A DNA stretch of 13,640 nt from Lachnospiraceae bacterium (lineage in GTDB: Bacteria > Bacillota > Clostridia > Lachnospirales > Lachnospiraceae): contig JAAVAF010000105.1 of assembly GCA_014804225.1 (NCBI GenBank), positions 1-13,640 of the forward strand, in the 5' to 3' direction. The position numbers were made by a program, and so were the translations under genes. This document shows, one piece after another, positions 7,180 through 13,640 of this stretch; position 1 is the stretch's first letter, and the number at the start of each line of letters is the position of its first letter. Below the pieces are notes generated by a model that was not told where the DNA came from, made no database searches, and saw only the letters and a program-made list of their open reading frames with translations.

Positions 7180-7641
7180 ATGGATAATGCAAAACTATTT
7201 CAATATGTACAGGTTTATGATGTACCGACAGTTTGTAAAAGTTGTGGCAACGTATTGGTATACAGAGGATTGGGAGAGTACATCTGCGAAGTATGCAAAA
7301 AAAAGGATTATGACAATTACGGAAAAACACGCAATTACATTGAAAAGAACCCCGGTGCGTCAGCAGTGGAGATTGAGAAAAATGCGGGCGTGAGCAAAGC
7401 TGCTATCCGTGAGATGTTAAAAGAATCGCGCTTTGAAATCGTTGAGGGCGCAAAATCCTTTTTGCGATGTGAGGGTTGTGGAAAGGAAGTTCGCAGTGGC
7501 AGATATTGTCCGGAATGCGAGAAAAACATTCATTTAATGATTGAAAAGCAGCAAAGGGAGAAGCTGCACGAAAATATGCATGGTTTTGCAATGGACACGG
7601 GCGATCATAAAGGTCAGAGGCGATTTGTGCGTGATAAATAA
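7180..7641 (+). CDS. Double zinc-ribbon protein of the flagellar operon TIGR03826/YvyF type
   Basis: A 153-residue cytoplasmic protein. Cys19-x2-Cys22 and Cys36-x2-Cys39 form one zinc ribbon. Residues about 49-87 look like a small helix-turn-helix (RNYIEKNPGASAVEIEKNAGVSKAAIREML reads as IEKxPGAS...GVSKxxIREML). Cys97-x2-Cys100 and Cys110-x2-Cys113 form a second ribbon, followed by a charged helical tail. This layout is that of the TIGR03826/YvyF proteins encoded near flgM and flgN in Firmicutes; their role is poorly defined but tied to flagellar regulation. The family call comes from architecture recognition. The start is ATG 7180, with AAGGGGGA (7166-7173) 6 bases upstream; the in-frame ATG 7096 has no ribosome binding site and would add a tail unlike the family. 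It follows the c-di-GMP gene and ends at a strong terminator. No other flagellar gene is visible. Confidence 0.75.
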   Translation: MDNAKLFQYVQVYDVPTVCKSCGNVLVYRGLGEYICEVCKKKDYDNYGKTRNYIEKNPGASAVEIEKNAGVSKAAIREMLKESRFEIVEGAKSFLRCEGCGKEVRSGRYCPECEKNIHLMIEKQQREKLHENMHGFAMDTGDHKGQRRFVRDK

Positions 7642-7665
7642 AATTGTATAAAAGAAAATGAAGAC

Positions 7666-7694
7666 GGGGCTGTTGCAACAGCCCCCTGATTTTT
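7666..7694 (+). terminator. Rho-independent terminator after the zinc-ribbon gene
   Basis: GGGGCTGTTGCAACAGCCCC (7666-7685) is a perfect 20-base palindrome, giving a GC-rich stem of 7-8 bp and a short loop, followed by CTGATTTTT. It lies 24 bases after the stop codon and closes the EAL/zinc-ribbon unit. Confidence 0.9.
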
Positions 7695-7733
7695 ATTCTA
7701 TAGAAAATTGCGACAATCGTAGTGATACTCAGG

Positions 7734-7787
7734 AAAGAATTTGCAAAGCAAATTCTTTGAACGCAAGCTGCCGAGCTTGCGTTTTTT
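7734..7787 (+). terminator. Tandem hairpins with T-run in the convergent gap
   Basis: Hairpin A pairs AAAGAATTTGC (7734-7744) with GCAAATTCTTT (7748-7758) around an AAA loop. Hairpin B pairs AACGCAAGCT (7760-7769) with AGCTTGCGTT (7774-7783) around GCCG and runs into TTTTTT (7782-7787), which overlaps the last codons of the minus-strand flavin reductase gene. Hairpin B is a good plus-strand terminator, backing up the one at 7666-7694. In the minus direction the same hairpins follow the flavin reductase stop but have weaker T-tracts. Confidence 0.7.
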
Positions 7788-8289
7788 ATCGTGCCAAAAT
7801 GTCAATAATCTCGCCCACATACATCGTGTGCATATCGCCGTCTTGATACCATTTCTCAATTTCGGGCAGCAGGAAACTGTCCTTTGTAATTTTCACTGCA
7901 GCCATTTTGTTACATAAAAGGATGAAATCGCCCTCATCTATAAACGGAATGGAATGCTTATAATTCCATGTAAGTCCTGCTTCCGCAATCTTATCGCAGT
8001 CACGTCCCGAGTGTGATCCGCAGTAGTTGAGTGCGTCCCGATAGCTTGCTCCCATAAAGGAAACAGAGAAAAAGTCAGTCTTGTCAATAAATTCTTTTGT
8101 AAATCTTGAGTCACGGATAAAAATAAAGGCAACATTTTTGCCCCAAAGGACGCCGACACCGCCCCAACTGATTGTCATGGTATTTGCCGCCTCTTTCGTT
8201 CCCGCGGAAACAAGTCCCCAATCCTGACCGATGGTTTTGAATGGATTAAATTCCAGCTCTTCCAGTGGAAATGGTTGAAATACGTGCAT
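7786..8289 (-). CDS. Flavin reductase-like FMN-binding protein
   Basis: A 167-residue soluble protein of the flavin reductase-like (split-barrel, FMN-binding) family, related to flavoredoxins. Such proteins bind FMN and pass electrons from NAD(P)H or other donors; the physiological partner is unknown here. The family pattern shows in WGLVSAGTKEAANTMTISWG near the N-terminus, the strand FIFIRDSRFTKEFID, then FFSVSFMG, and YCGSHSGRDCDKIAEAGLTW, typical of the clostridial members. ATG at 8289-8287 (reverse) follows AAGGAAGGA 5 bases upstream. It has its own promoter (8325-8353) with a palindrome over the predicted start, so it is probably a single-gene unit under local control. It is convergent with the zinc-ribbon gene and divergent from the yxeA-like gene. 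Confidence 0.9.
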   Translation of the reverse strand: MHVFQPFPLEELEFNPFKTIGQDWGLVSAGTKEAANTMTISWGGVGVLWGKNVAFIFIRDSRFTKEFIDKTDFFSVSFMGASYRDALNYCGSHSGRDCDKIAEAGLTWNYKHSIPFIDEGDFILLCNKMAAVKITKDSFLLPEIEKWYQDGDMHTMYVGEIIDILAR

Positions 8290-8310
8290 ATAATCCTTCC
8301 TTTCTTACAA

Positions 8311-8324
8311 TTTAATATATTAAA
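8311..8324. promoter_or_regulatory. 14-bp palindrome over the flavin reductase start site, possible operator
   Basis: TTTAATATATTAAA is a perfect palindrome directly abutting the -10 box and covering the predicted start of transcription. That position suits a repressor. AT-only palindromes arise easily by chance in AT-rich gaps, so this is a candidate only. Confidence 0.35.
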
Positions 8325-8353
8325 ATTATACTATCATATGCGGAAAATGTCAC
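8325..8353 (-). promoter_or_regulatory. Sigma-A-type promoter of the flavin reductase gene
   Basis: Read on the minus strand, GTGACA (8353-8348), a 17-base spacer and a perfect TATAAT (8330-8325) are present. The predicted start is near 8318, about 29 bases before the ATG. Confidence 0.8.
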
Positions 8354-8401
8354 GCGTAAACATGAAGTTACTGAATGATAGTAATATGGTTCTCAAATTA
8401 C

Positions 8402-8437
8402 AAGGTTTATGTAAGGTTTTCATAAGGTAAATTTAAG
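8402..8437 (+). promoter_or_regulatory. 11-bp direct repeats, probable OmpR/PhoB-type response regulator site
   Basis: AAGGT starts at 8402, 8413 and 8424, and AAG at 8435: an exact 11-base period. The first two units share AAGGTTT and the third reads AAGGTAA. Eleven-base direct repeats are characteristic of OmpR/PhoB-family response regulators bound as tandem dimers. The third repeat lies where the -35 box of the downstream promoter should be (8425-8430), the usual place for such an activator. Confidence 0.6.
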
Positions 8438-8444
8438 AATGAAA

Positions 8445-8453
8445 TGATAGAAT
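8445..8453 (+). promoter_or_regulatory. Extended -10 element for the yxeA-like gene
   Basis: TGATAGAAT carries TG one base before TAGAAT (8448-8453). No recognisable -35 sequence lies 17 bases upstream; the direct repeats occupy that place instead, as at activator-dependent promoters. The predicted start is near 8460, about 48 bases before the ATG. Confidence 0.5.
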
Positions 8454-8507
8454 GGCAGATATCAAAAGGTTAAGCAACAAAAAAGATGGGAATTGGAGGA
8501 TATGGAA

Positions 8508-8882
8508 ATGAAGAAAAAAATATTTGTCGGAACGGGAACTGGTATCGTAATTGCCGTAGGTTTTATTTGTATTTGCATGTGGTTTCTTTCGGGAGCCGGC
8601 AGCGCTGAGTATTACACACAAATTGACAATCAGAAAGTAGAACAGGTGGATTCACGCGGAGGAGTAATTGATTTACAAGGGGGATTGCCATATTCCTATA
8701 CGCTTCCTGCCTATAACGAAAATGGCAGCGAAAAAGATGTTACATTCGGAGCATCAAGAGAGCTGAAAGAAGGTGCATTTCTCTGTTTAACCGTAGCACC
8801 TGTCCGCGGTGTTATTGAATGGAGCGAGGTACAATATGACGAACTTCCCGCAGCCGTTCAGGTTCATTATATGAAGCCGTAA
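8508..8882 (+). CDS. YxeA family (DUF1093) small secreted or membrane-anchored protein
   Basis: A 124-residue protein whose residues about 4-24 form a hydrophobic export signal or anchor after MKKK, followed by a small extracellular domain. The YxeA pattern is clear: AEYYTQIDNQKVEQV, YSYTLPAYNENGSEKDVTFGASRELKEGAFL, and VRGVIEWSEVQYDELPAAVQ. The family has no settled biochemical function. In Bacillus subtilis yxeA is encoded with the YxdLM ABC transporter, under the YxdJK two-component system. Here no transporter or kinase is adjacent. The start is ATG 8508, with GGAGGA (8495-8500) 7 bases upstream; in-frame TTG 8493 and ATG 8502 lie in or against that site. No clear terminator follows. Confidence 0.88.
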   Translation: MKKKIFVGTGTGIVIAVGFICICMWFLSGAGSAEYYTQIDNQKVEQVDSRGGVIDLQGGLPYSYTLPAYNENGSEKDVTFGASRELKEGAFLCLTVAPVRGVIEWSEVQYDELPAAVQVHYMKP

Positions 8883-8963
8883 AACAAAATCTCTTAAATG
8901 CACTAAAACGCACATATAAAAACAATATATTCTAAAAAAATGCAACAAATTTCAAAATACCTC

Positions 8964-8992
8964 TTTACAAACGTATGAAAATTATCTATAAT
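8964..8992 (+). promoter_or_regulatory. Sigma-A-type promoter of gltB
   Basis: TTTACA (8964-8969), a 17-base spacer and a perfect TATAAT (8987-8992) give one of the best promoters in the window. The predicted start is near 8999, giving a leader of about 128 nt. Confidence 0.85.
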
Positions 8993-9049
8993 TCTATGGT
9001 AAAGAATAGTGGTTCAAAAAAGTACTACTAAATACAGCGATTGTAACTT

Positions 9050-9093
9050 AAAGTAACCAAAGGCGGTTAAAGGCGTTTTTTGGTTACTTTTTT
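9050..9093 (+). terminator. Terminator-like hairpin in the gltB leader, probable attenuator
   Basis: AAAGTAACCAAA (9050-9061) pairs with TTTGGTTACTTT (9079-9090), a 12-bp stem with a 17-base loop, ending in six T residues (9088-9093). It lies between the gltB promoter and the gltB start, so it would act on gltB itself. Inside the loop, GGTTA (9065-9069) can pair instead with TAACC (9054-9058), and GTAAC (9043-9047) is a second copy able to compete for GTTAC (9083-9087). These mutually exclusive pairings suit a switch. No known riboswitch or T-box consensus was recognised. Confidence 0.65.
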
Positions 9094-9126
9094 CATGTAA
9101 TGAAATGGAAAGGTATGGTTATTAAG

Positions 9127-12100
9127 ATGTTTGATGCAAAAATGAATGTACCCGAAGCACCGCTTCACAGAGCAGAATACGAGCATGACAACTGCGGTAT
9201 CGGTGCGGTAGTAAACATCAAGGGGCAAAAGTCAAGAGAAACAGTGGAAAATGCCTTAAAAATTGTGGAGAATCTCGAACACAGGGCAGGCAAAGACGCA
9301 GAGGGAAAGACAGGCGACGGTGTCGGAATATTAGTGCAGATCTGTCATGACTTTTTTACAAAGGTGACAAAGCCTTTGGGAATTGAACTTGGCGGGGAGC
9401 GCGAGTACGGTATCGGAATGTTTTTCTTCCCACAAGATGAGTTAAAGCGCAATCAGGCAAAGAAGATGTTTGAGATTATTGTGGAAAAAGAAGGTTTAGA
9501 GTTCTTGGGTTGGAGAGAAGTGCCTTGTGTACCTTCCGTTCTCGGCCATAAGGCAGTGGAATGTATGCCCTGCATTATGCAGGCGTTTGTGAAAAAGCCG
9601 GCAAATGTGGAAAAAGGGCTTGCCTTTGATAGAAAGCTTTATATTGCAAGACGTGTGTTTGAGCAGAGTTCCGATAATACCTATGTCGTGTCTTTAAGCA
9701 GCAGAACGATTGTATACAAGGGAATGTTTCTCGTGACACAGCTTCGGACATTTTTTGAGGATTTGCAGAGTAAGGATTATGTTTCCGCGATTGCCATCGT
9801 GCATTCACGTTTCTCCACAAACACAAATCCAAGTTGGGAGAGAGCGCACCCGAACCGTTTTATTGTACATAACGGAGAGATTAACACAATCCGAGGTAAC
9901 GTTGACAAGATGATTGCCCGCGAGGAAAATATGGAATCTGAGTTTTTAAGCCGTGAGTTTCATAAAGTTCTTCCTGTTGTGAATGCACAGGGTTCGGATT
10001 CGGCGATGTTGGACAATACATTGGAGTTCCTTGTCATGAGCGGTATGGAGCTTCCGCTTGCTGTGATGATTACCATTCCGGAGCCGTGGGCAAATAACAG
10101 AACAATGTCGCAGGCAAAGAAAGACTTTTATCAATACTATGCGACCATGATGGAGCCGTGGGACGGTCCCGCGTCAATCCTTTTCTCCGATGGAGATATT
10201 ATGGGTGCTGTGCTTGACAGAAACGGTCTTAGACCTTCCAGATACTATATCACGTCTGACGACCAGCTGATTCTTTCTTCGGAAGTGGGTGTGCTTCCGA
10301 TTGACGCCGCAAAGATTGTGAAGAAAGACAGATTGCGTCCCGGAAAAATGCTTCTTGTCGATACGGTAAAGGGCGAGATTATTGATGATGACACCTTAAA
10401 GGAGCGGTATGCAAAACGCCGTCCTTACGGTGAATGGCTCGATTCCAATCTTGTAACCTTAAAAGAGTTGAAGATACCAAATGTGAGAGTGCCAGAATTT
10501 TCCGACGAAGAAAGACAGCGCATACAGAAGGCGTTTGGCTATACCTATGAGGAGTTAAAGACCAGTATTCTTCCAATGGCAAAGAACGGCGGTGAGAGCA
10601 TCGGCGCAATGGGTGTTGACACACCAATTCCTGTGCTTTCCAGAACGCATCACCAGCTTTCACACTATTTTAAGCAGCAGTTTGCACAGGTTACCAACCC
10701 GCCCATCGATGCAATCCGTGAGGAGGTTGTTACGGCAACAACTGTCTACATAGGAAAGGACGGCAACATCCTTCACGATACGGAAAAGAACTGCAACGTA
10801 TTAAAGGTTAATAACCCAATCCTGACTACGACCGACCTGCTCAAAATCAAAAATATGAAGCGGGAAGGATTCAAGGTAGAGGTTATCCCGATTATTTATT
10901 ATAAAAATACAAGCTTGGAGCGTGCTATCGACCGCCTTTATGTGGAGGTTGACCGCGCATACAGGGACGGCGTCAACATCATTATTCTTTCGGACAGAGG
11001 CGTTGACGAAAACCATGTTGCAATTCCGTCACTTTTGGCAGTATCGGCAATGCAGAAACATTTGGTGCGCACCAAAAAGAGAACAAGCGTGGCATTGATT
11101 TTGGAATCGGCAGAGCCGAGAGAAGTGCATGATTTTGCGACGCTGATCGGATATGGCGCCTGCGCGGTCAATCCGTACCTTGCGCAGGAGTCAATCAAGG
11201 AACTGATTGACAACGGTATGCTTGACAAGGATTATCATGCGGCAGTGGACGATTACAATGACGCAATCCTTCATGGCATTGTTAAAATTGCGTCAAAGAT
11301 GGGCATTTCCACAATCCAGTCTTATCAGGGTTCGCAGATTTTTGAGGCAGTCGGAATTGATTCGGAAGTGATTAACAAATATTTCACAAATACGGTATGC
11401 AGAATTGGCGGCATTAACCTTTTGGATATTGCAAAAGAGGTTGACGACTTGCATTCCCTTGCATTTGATCCACTTGGTCTTGCAACAGATTTGACGCTCG
11501 ACAGTCCTGGACAGCATAAGTCGAGAGGCGGTGCAGAGGAGCATTTATATAATCCCGCAACGATTCATCTCTTGCAGCAGGCAACGCAGCGTGGCGATTA
11601 CGAGATGTTTAAGCAGTATTCCGCGCTTTTAACTGCGGAAGATAGTGTACGAAATATTCGCGGATTGATTGACTTTAATTACCCTAAGAAGGGCATTTCG
11701 ATAGACGAGGTCGAGAGCGTTGAGAGTATTGTCACAAGATTTAAGACAGGCGCAATGTCGTACGGTTCGATTTCAAAGGAAGCGCATGAAACACTTGCGA
11801 TTGCAATGAATATGCTTCATGGAAAGTCCAATTCGGGCGAGGGCGGCGAGGATTTAGAGCGTATGGTAATCGGCGAAGACGGTCTGAACCGCTGTTCGGC
11901 AATCAAACAGGTTGCAAGCGGACGATTTGGCGTTACAAGCAGATACTTGGTTAGTGCGCAGGAAATTCAGATTAAGATGGCGCAGGGAGCAAAGCCGGGT
12001 GAGGGCGGACATCTTCCGGCAGGAAAAGTATATCCGTGGATTGCGAAGACAAGACATTCAACGCCTGGTGTTGGCTTGATTTCACCACCGCCTCATCACG

Positions 12101-13640
12101 ATATTTATTCGATTGAAGATTTGGCGCAGTTGATTTATGATTTGAAGAACTCTAACAAAGATGCGCGTATCAGCGTAAAGCTTGTTTCGGAGGCAGGCGT
12201 CGGAACTGTTGCGGCAGGTGTGGCAAAGGCAGGCGCACAGGTTGTGCTGATTTCAGGATATGACGGCGGTACGGGAGCTGCTCCGAAGAGCTCTATCCAT
12301 AACGCGGGACTTCCGTGGGAACTTGGACTTGCGGAAACACACCAGACTTTGATTCAAAATGGACTTCGCAACAAGGTGCGTATCGAAACAGACGGTAAGC
12401 TGATGACAGGACGTGACGTTGCAATCGCGGCAATTTTAGGCGCGGAGGAGTTTGGATTTGCGACAGCTCCGCTTGTGACAATGGGCTGCGTAATGATGCG
12501 TGTCTGCAACCTTGATACCTGTCCTGTGGGCGTGGCGACGCAAAATCCTGAGCTGAGAAAGCGTTTCAAGGGAAAACCAGAGTATGTGATGAACTTTATG
12601 AAATTTATCGCACAGGAGCTTCGGGAGTACATGGCGCTTCTCGGCGCAAGAACAGTTGATGATCTGGTAGGACATACGGACTTACTAAAGATGAAGGAGC
12701 ATCTGCCCGAAGGAACAGTTTCGCTCGATTTAAGTCAGATTTTAAACAATCCTTATCAGAAGGAAAAGGCAGTGTTTGATCCGAAACAGGTTTATGATTT
12801 TGAACTGGAAAAGACGCTTGACGAGAAGGTTTTATTAAAGAAGCTTGGCAGTGCGCTTGAGGCAAAACAGAAGAAAACGATTGAGATTGATGTAACAAAC
12901 ACAGACCGCGCTTTTGGTACGATTTTTGGTTCGGAGATTACGAAGCGTTATTATAATACGTTGGAGGACGATACTTACGTGGTGCGTTGTAACGGTGCGG
13001 GCGGACAAAGTTTTGGCGCATTTATACCGAACGGATTGACTTTGGAGCTTGCGGGGGATTCCAACGACTATTTCGGAAAAGGTTTATCGGGCGGAAAGTT
13101 GATCGTTTATCCGCCGAAGGGCAGCACATTCCAACAGGATGAGAATGTTATCGTAGGAAATGTTGCGCTTTACGGGGCGACGAGTGGAAAAGCATATATT
13201 AACGGTGTTGCGGGCGAGCGTTTCTGCGTTAGAAATTCCGGCGCGGTTGCGGTTGTAGAGGGCGTGGGTGACCACGGATGTGAGTACATGACCGGCGGAC
13301 GTGTGGTTGTGCTTGGCGGTACGGGAAAGAATTTTGCGGCAGGAATGAGCGGCGGCATCGCGTATGTGCTGGACGAGGATAATGACCTTTATATCAGGGT
13401 AAATAAGGAAATGGTTTCCATGAGCGAGATTACGAATAAGTATGATGTAATCGAGCTGAAGGAAATGATAAAGGAGCACGTGGAATGCACGGGTTCCGAG
13501 AAGGGTAAGAAAATTCTTGACAATTTTGGCGAATACCTGCCGAAGTTCAAAAAGATTATTCCTTATGACTATGACAGAATGCTAAAGACCATCGTGCAGA
13601 TGGAGGAGAAAGGGCTTAGCGCGGAGCAGGCTCAGATTGA
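9127..13640 (+). CDS. gltB: Glutamate synthase (GOGAT) large subunit, 3' end cut by the window
   Basis: The large subunit of glutamate synthase. It takes the amide of glutamine and transfers it to 2-oxoglutarate to give glutamate, using electrons from the small subunit GltD. The frame is open for 1504 codons. The class II glutaminase domain starts at Cys23 (HDNCGIGAVV), which becomes the N-terminal nucleophile after removal of a short propeptide. A central domain follows, then the FMN-binding synthase domain (GAMSYGSISKEAH near 875-885, SGYDGGTGAAPKSSIHNAG). The 3Fe-4S ligands are Cys1121, Cys1127 and Cys1132 in C-x5-C-x4-C spacing. The C-terminal GxGxG helix domain (about 1250-1480) is complete. 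The last codons read EEKGLSAEQAQI, so only a short tail is missing. In-frame ATGs exist at 9100, 9115 and 9127; GGAAAGG (9107-9113) fits 9127 best, though its 13-base spacing is long. gltD probably lies beyond the edge. Confidence 0.97.
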   Translation, partial: MFDAKMNVPEAPLHRAEYEHDNCGIGAVVNIKGQKSRETVENALKIVENLEHRAGKDAEGKTGDGVGILVQICHDFFTKVTKPLGIELGGEREYGIGMFFFPQDELKRNQAKKMFEIIVEKEGLEFLGWREVPCVPSVLGHKAVECMPCIMQAFVKKPANVEKGLAFDRKLYIARRVFEQSSDNTYVVSLSSRTIVYKGMFLVTQLRTFFEDLQSKDYVSAIAIVHSRFSTNTNPSWERAHPNRFIVHNGEINTIRGNVDKMIAREENMESEFLSREFHKVLPVVNAQGSDSAMLDNTLEFLVMSGMELPLAVMITIPEPWANNRTMSQAKKDFYQYYATMMEPWDGPASILFSDGDIMGAVLDRNGLRPSRYYITSDDQLILSSEVGVLPIDAAKIVKKDRLRPGKMLLVDTVKGEIIDDDTLKERYAKRRPYGEWLDSNLVTLKELKIPNVRVPEFSDEERQRIQKAFGYTYEELKTSILPMAKNGGESIGAMGVDTPIPVLSRTHHQLSHYFKQQFAQVTNPPIDAIREEVVTATTVYIGKDGNILHDTEKNCNVLKVNNPILTTTDLLKIKNMKREGFKVEVIPIIYYKNTSLERAIDRLYVEVDRAYRDGVNIIILSDRGVDENHVAIPSLLAVSAMQKHLVRTKKRTSVALILESAEPREVHDFATLIGYGACAVNPYLAQESIKELIDNGMLDKDYHAAVDDYNDAILHGIVKIASKMGISTIQSYQGSQIFEAVGIDSEVINKYFTNTVCRIGGINLLDIAKEVDDLHSLAFDPLGLATDLTLDSPGQHKSRGGAEEHLYNPATIHLLQQATQRGDYEMFKQYSALLTAEDSVRNIRGLIDFNYPKKGISIDEVESVESIVTRFKTGAMSYGSISKEAHETLAIAMNMLHGKSNSGEGGEDLERMVIGEDGLNRCSAIKQVASGRFGVTSRYLVSAQEIQIKMAQGAKPGEGGHLPAGKVYPWIAKTRHSTPGVGLISPPPHHDIYSIEDLAQLIYDLKNSNKDARISVKLVSEAGVGTVAAGVAKAGAQVVLISGYDGGTGAAPKSSIHNAGLPWELGLAETHQTLIQNGLRNKVRIETDGKLMTGRDVAIAAILGAEEFGFATAPLVTMGCVMMRVCNLDTCPVGVATQNPELRKRFKGKPEYVMNFMKFIAQELREYMALLGARTVDDLVGHTDLLKMKEHLPEGTVSLDLSQILNNPYQKEKAVFDPKQVYDFELEKTLDEKVLLKKLGSALEAKQKKTIEIDVTNTDRAFGTIFGSEITKRYYNTLEDDTYVVRCNGAGGQSFGAFIPNGLTLELAGDSNDYFGKGLSGGKLIVYPPKGSTFQQDENVIVGNVALYGATSGKAYINGVAGERFCVRNSGAVAVVEGVGDHGCEYMTGGRVVVLGGTGKNFAAGMSGGIAYVLDEDNDLYIRVNKEMVSMSEITNKYDVIELKEMIKEHVECTGSEKGKKILDNFGEYLPKFKKIIPYDYDRMLKTIVQMEEKGLSAEQAQI

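Larger units (their letters stand above)
8883..9126 (+). promoter_or_regulatory. gltB upstream region and leader
   Basis: No gene is supported in this AT-rich gap. It holds the gltB promoter (8964-8992) and an attenuator-like hairpin (9050-9093). Before the hairpin, TAGTGG (9007-9012) can pair with CTACTA (9025-9030) as a weak 6-bp stem. I see no clear terminator for the yxeA-like gene in 8883-8963, so read-through into gltB is possible. Confidence 0.6.

Noticed and set aside
7658..7846. 62-codon plus-strand frame across the convergent gap
   Set aside because: It runs through a GC-rich terminator and two further hairpins and into the antisense of the flavin reductase gene; it is not plausible as coding.
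8996..9031. Eleven-codon leader peptide MVKNSGSKKYY before gltB
   Set aside because: Its ATG lies at or before the predicted transcription start (about 8999) and has no ribosome binding site; there are no Gln or Glu codons to sense.
10379..13479. Many minus-strand frames inside gltB
   Set aside because: All are opposite the conserved GltB domains and none has a recognisable product or start signal.

Overview
The window reads as the chromosome of a motile, low-to-moderate GC Firmicute of class Clostridia, most like Lachnospiraceae. The basis is the aspS-gatCAB cluster, a flagellar-operon-type zinc-ribbon protein, a YxeA-family secreted protein, consistent AGGAGG-type ribosome binding sites and TTGACA/TATAAT-type promoters. 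This is protein-family and style recognition, not a database match. I see no mobile element, phage gene, CRISPR array, tRNA or rRNA. The protein genes belong to known families; the less ordinary material is in the gaps between them.

Region 1 (1-5437) is an Asn-tRNA(Asn)/Gln-tRNA(Gln) synthesis operon. A sigma-A-type promoter (17-45) is followed by a roughly 250-nt leader with three strong hairpins, then aspS (AspRS), gatC, gatA and gatB. AspRS of the non-discriminating kind would load Asp onto tRNA(Asn) as well as tRNA(Asp), and GatCAB would amidate the mischarged tRNA. A large hairpin lies between aspS and gatC, and a perfect 19-bp terminator hairpin follows gatB.

Region 2 (5381-7694) is a signalling and motility pair. 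An extended -10 promoter appears to lie inside the stem of the gatB terminator and to start a PAS-GGDEF-EAL gene. Its GGDEF domain has lost key residues while its EAL domain looks intact, so it probably degrades c-di-GMP. It is followed by a double zinc-ribbon protein of the flagellar operon TIGR03826/YvyF type, then a strong terminator.

Region 3 (7734-8882) has a flavin reductase-like gene on the minus strand, convergent with the zinc-ribbon gene and divergent from a yxeA-like gene. The divergent gap holds a good minus-strand promoter with a 14-bp palindrome over its expected start site, and an 11-bp-period direct repeat array ahead of an extended -10 for the yxeA-like gene. That array is the signature of an OmpR/PhoB-type response regulator site.

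Region 4 (8883-13640) is gltB, the large subunit of glutamate synthase, cut by the window edge a few codons before its expected end. It has a near-consensus promoter and a leader with a 12-bp terminator-like hairpin just before the start codon, so its transcription is probably attenuated. Glutamine-dependent amide transfer (GatCAB) and glutamine-to-glutamate conversion (GltB) both draw on glutamine, but they sit in separate transcription units here.
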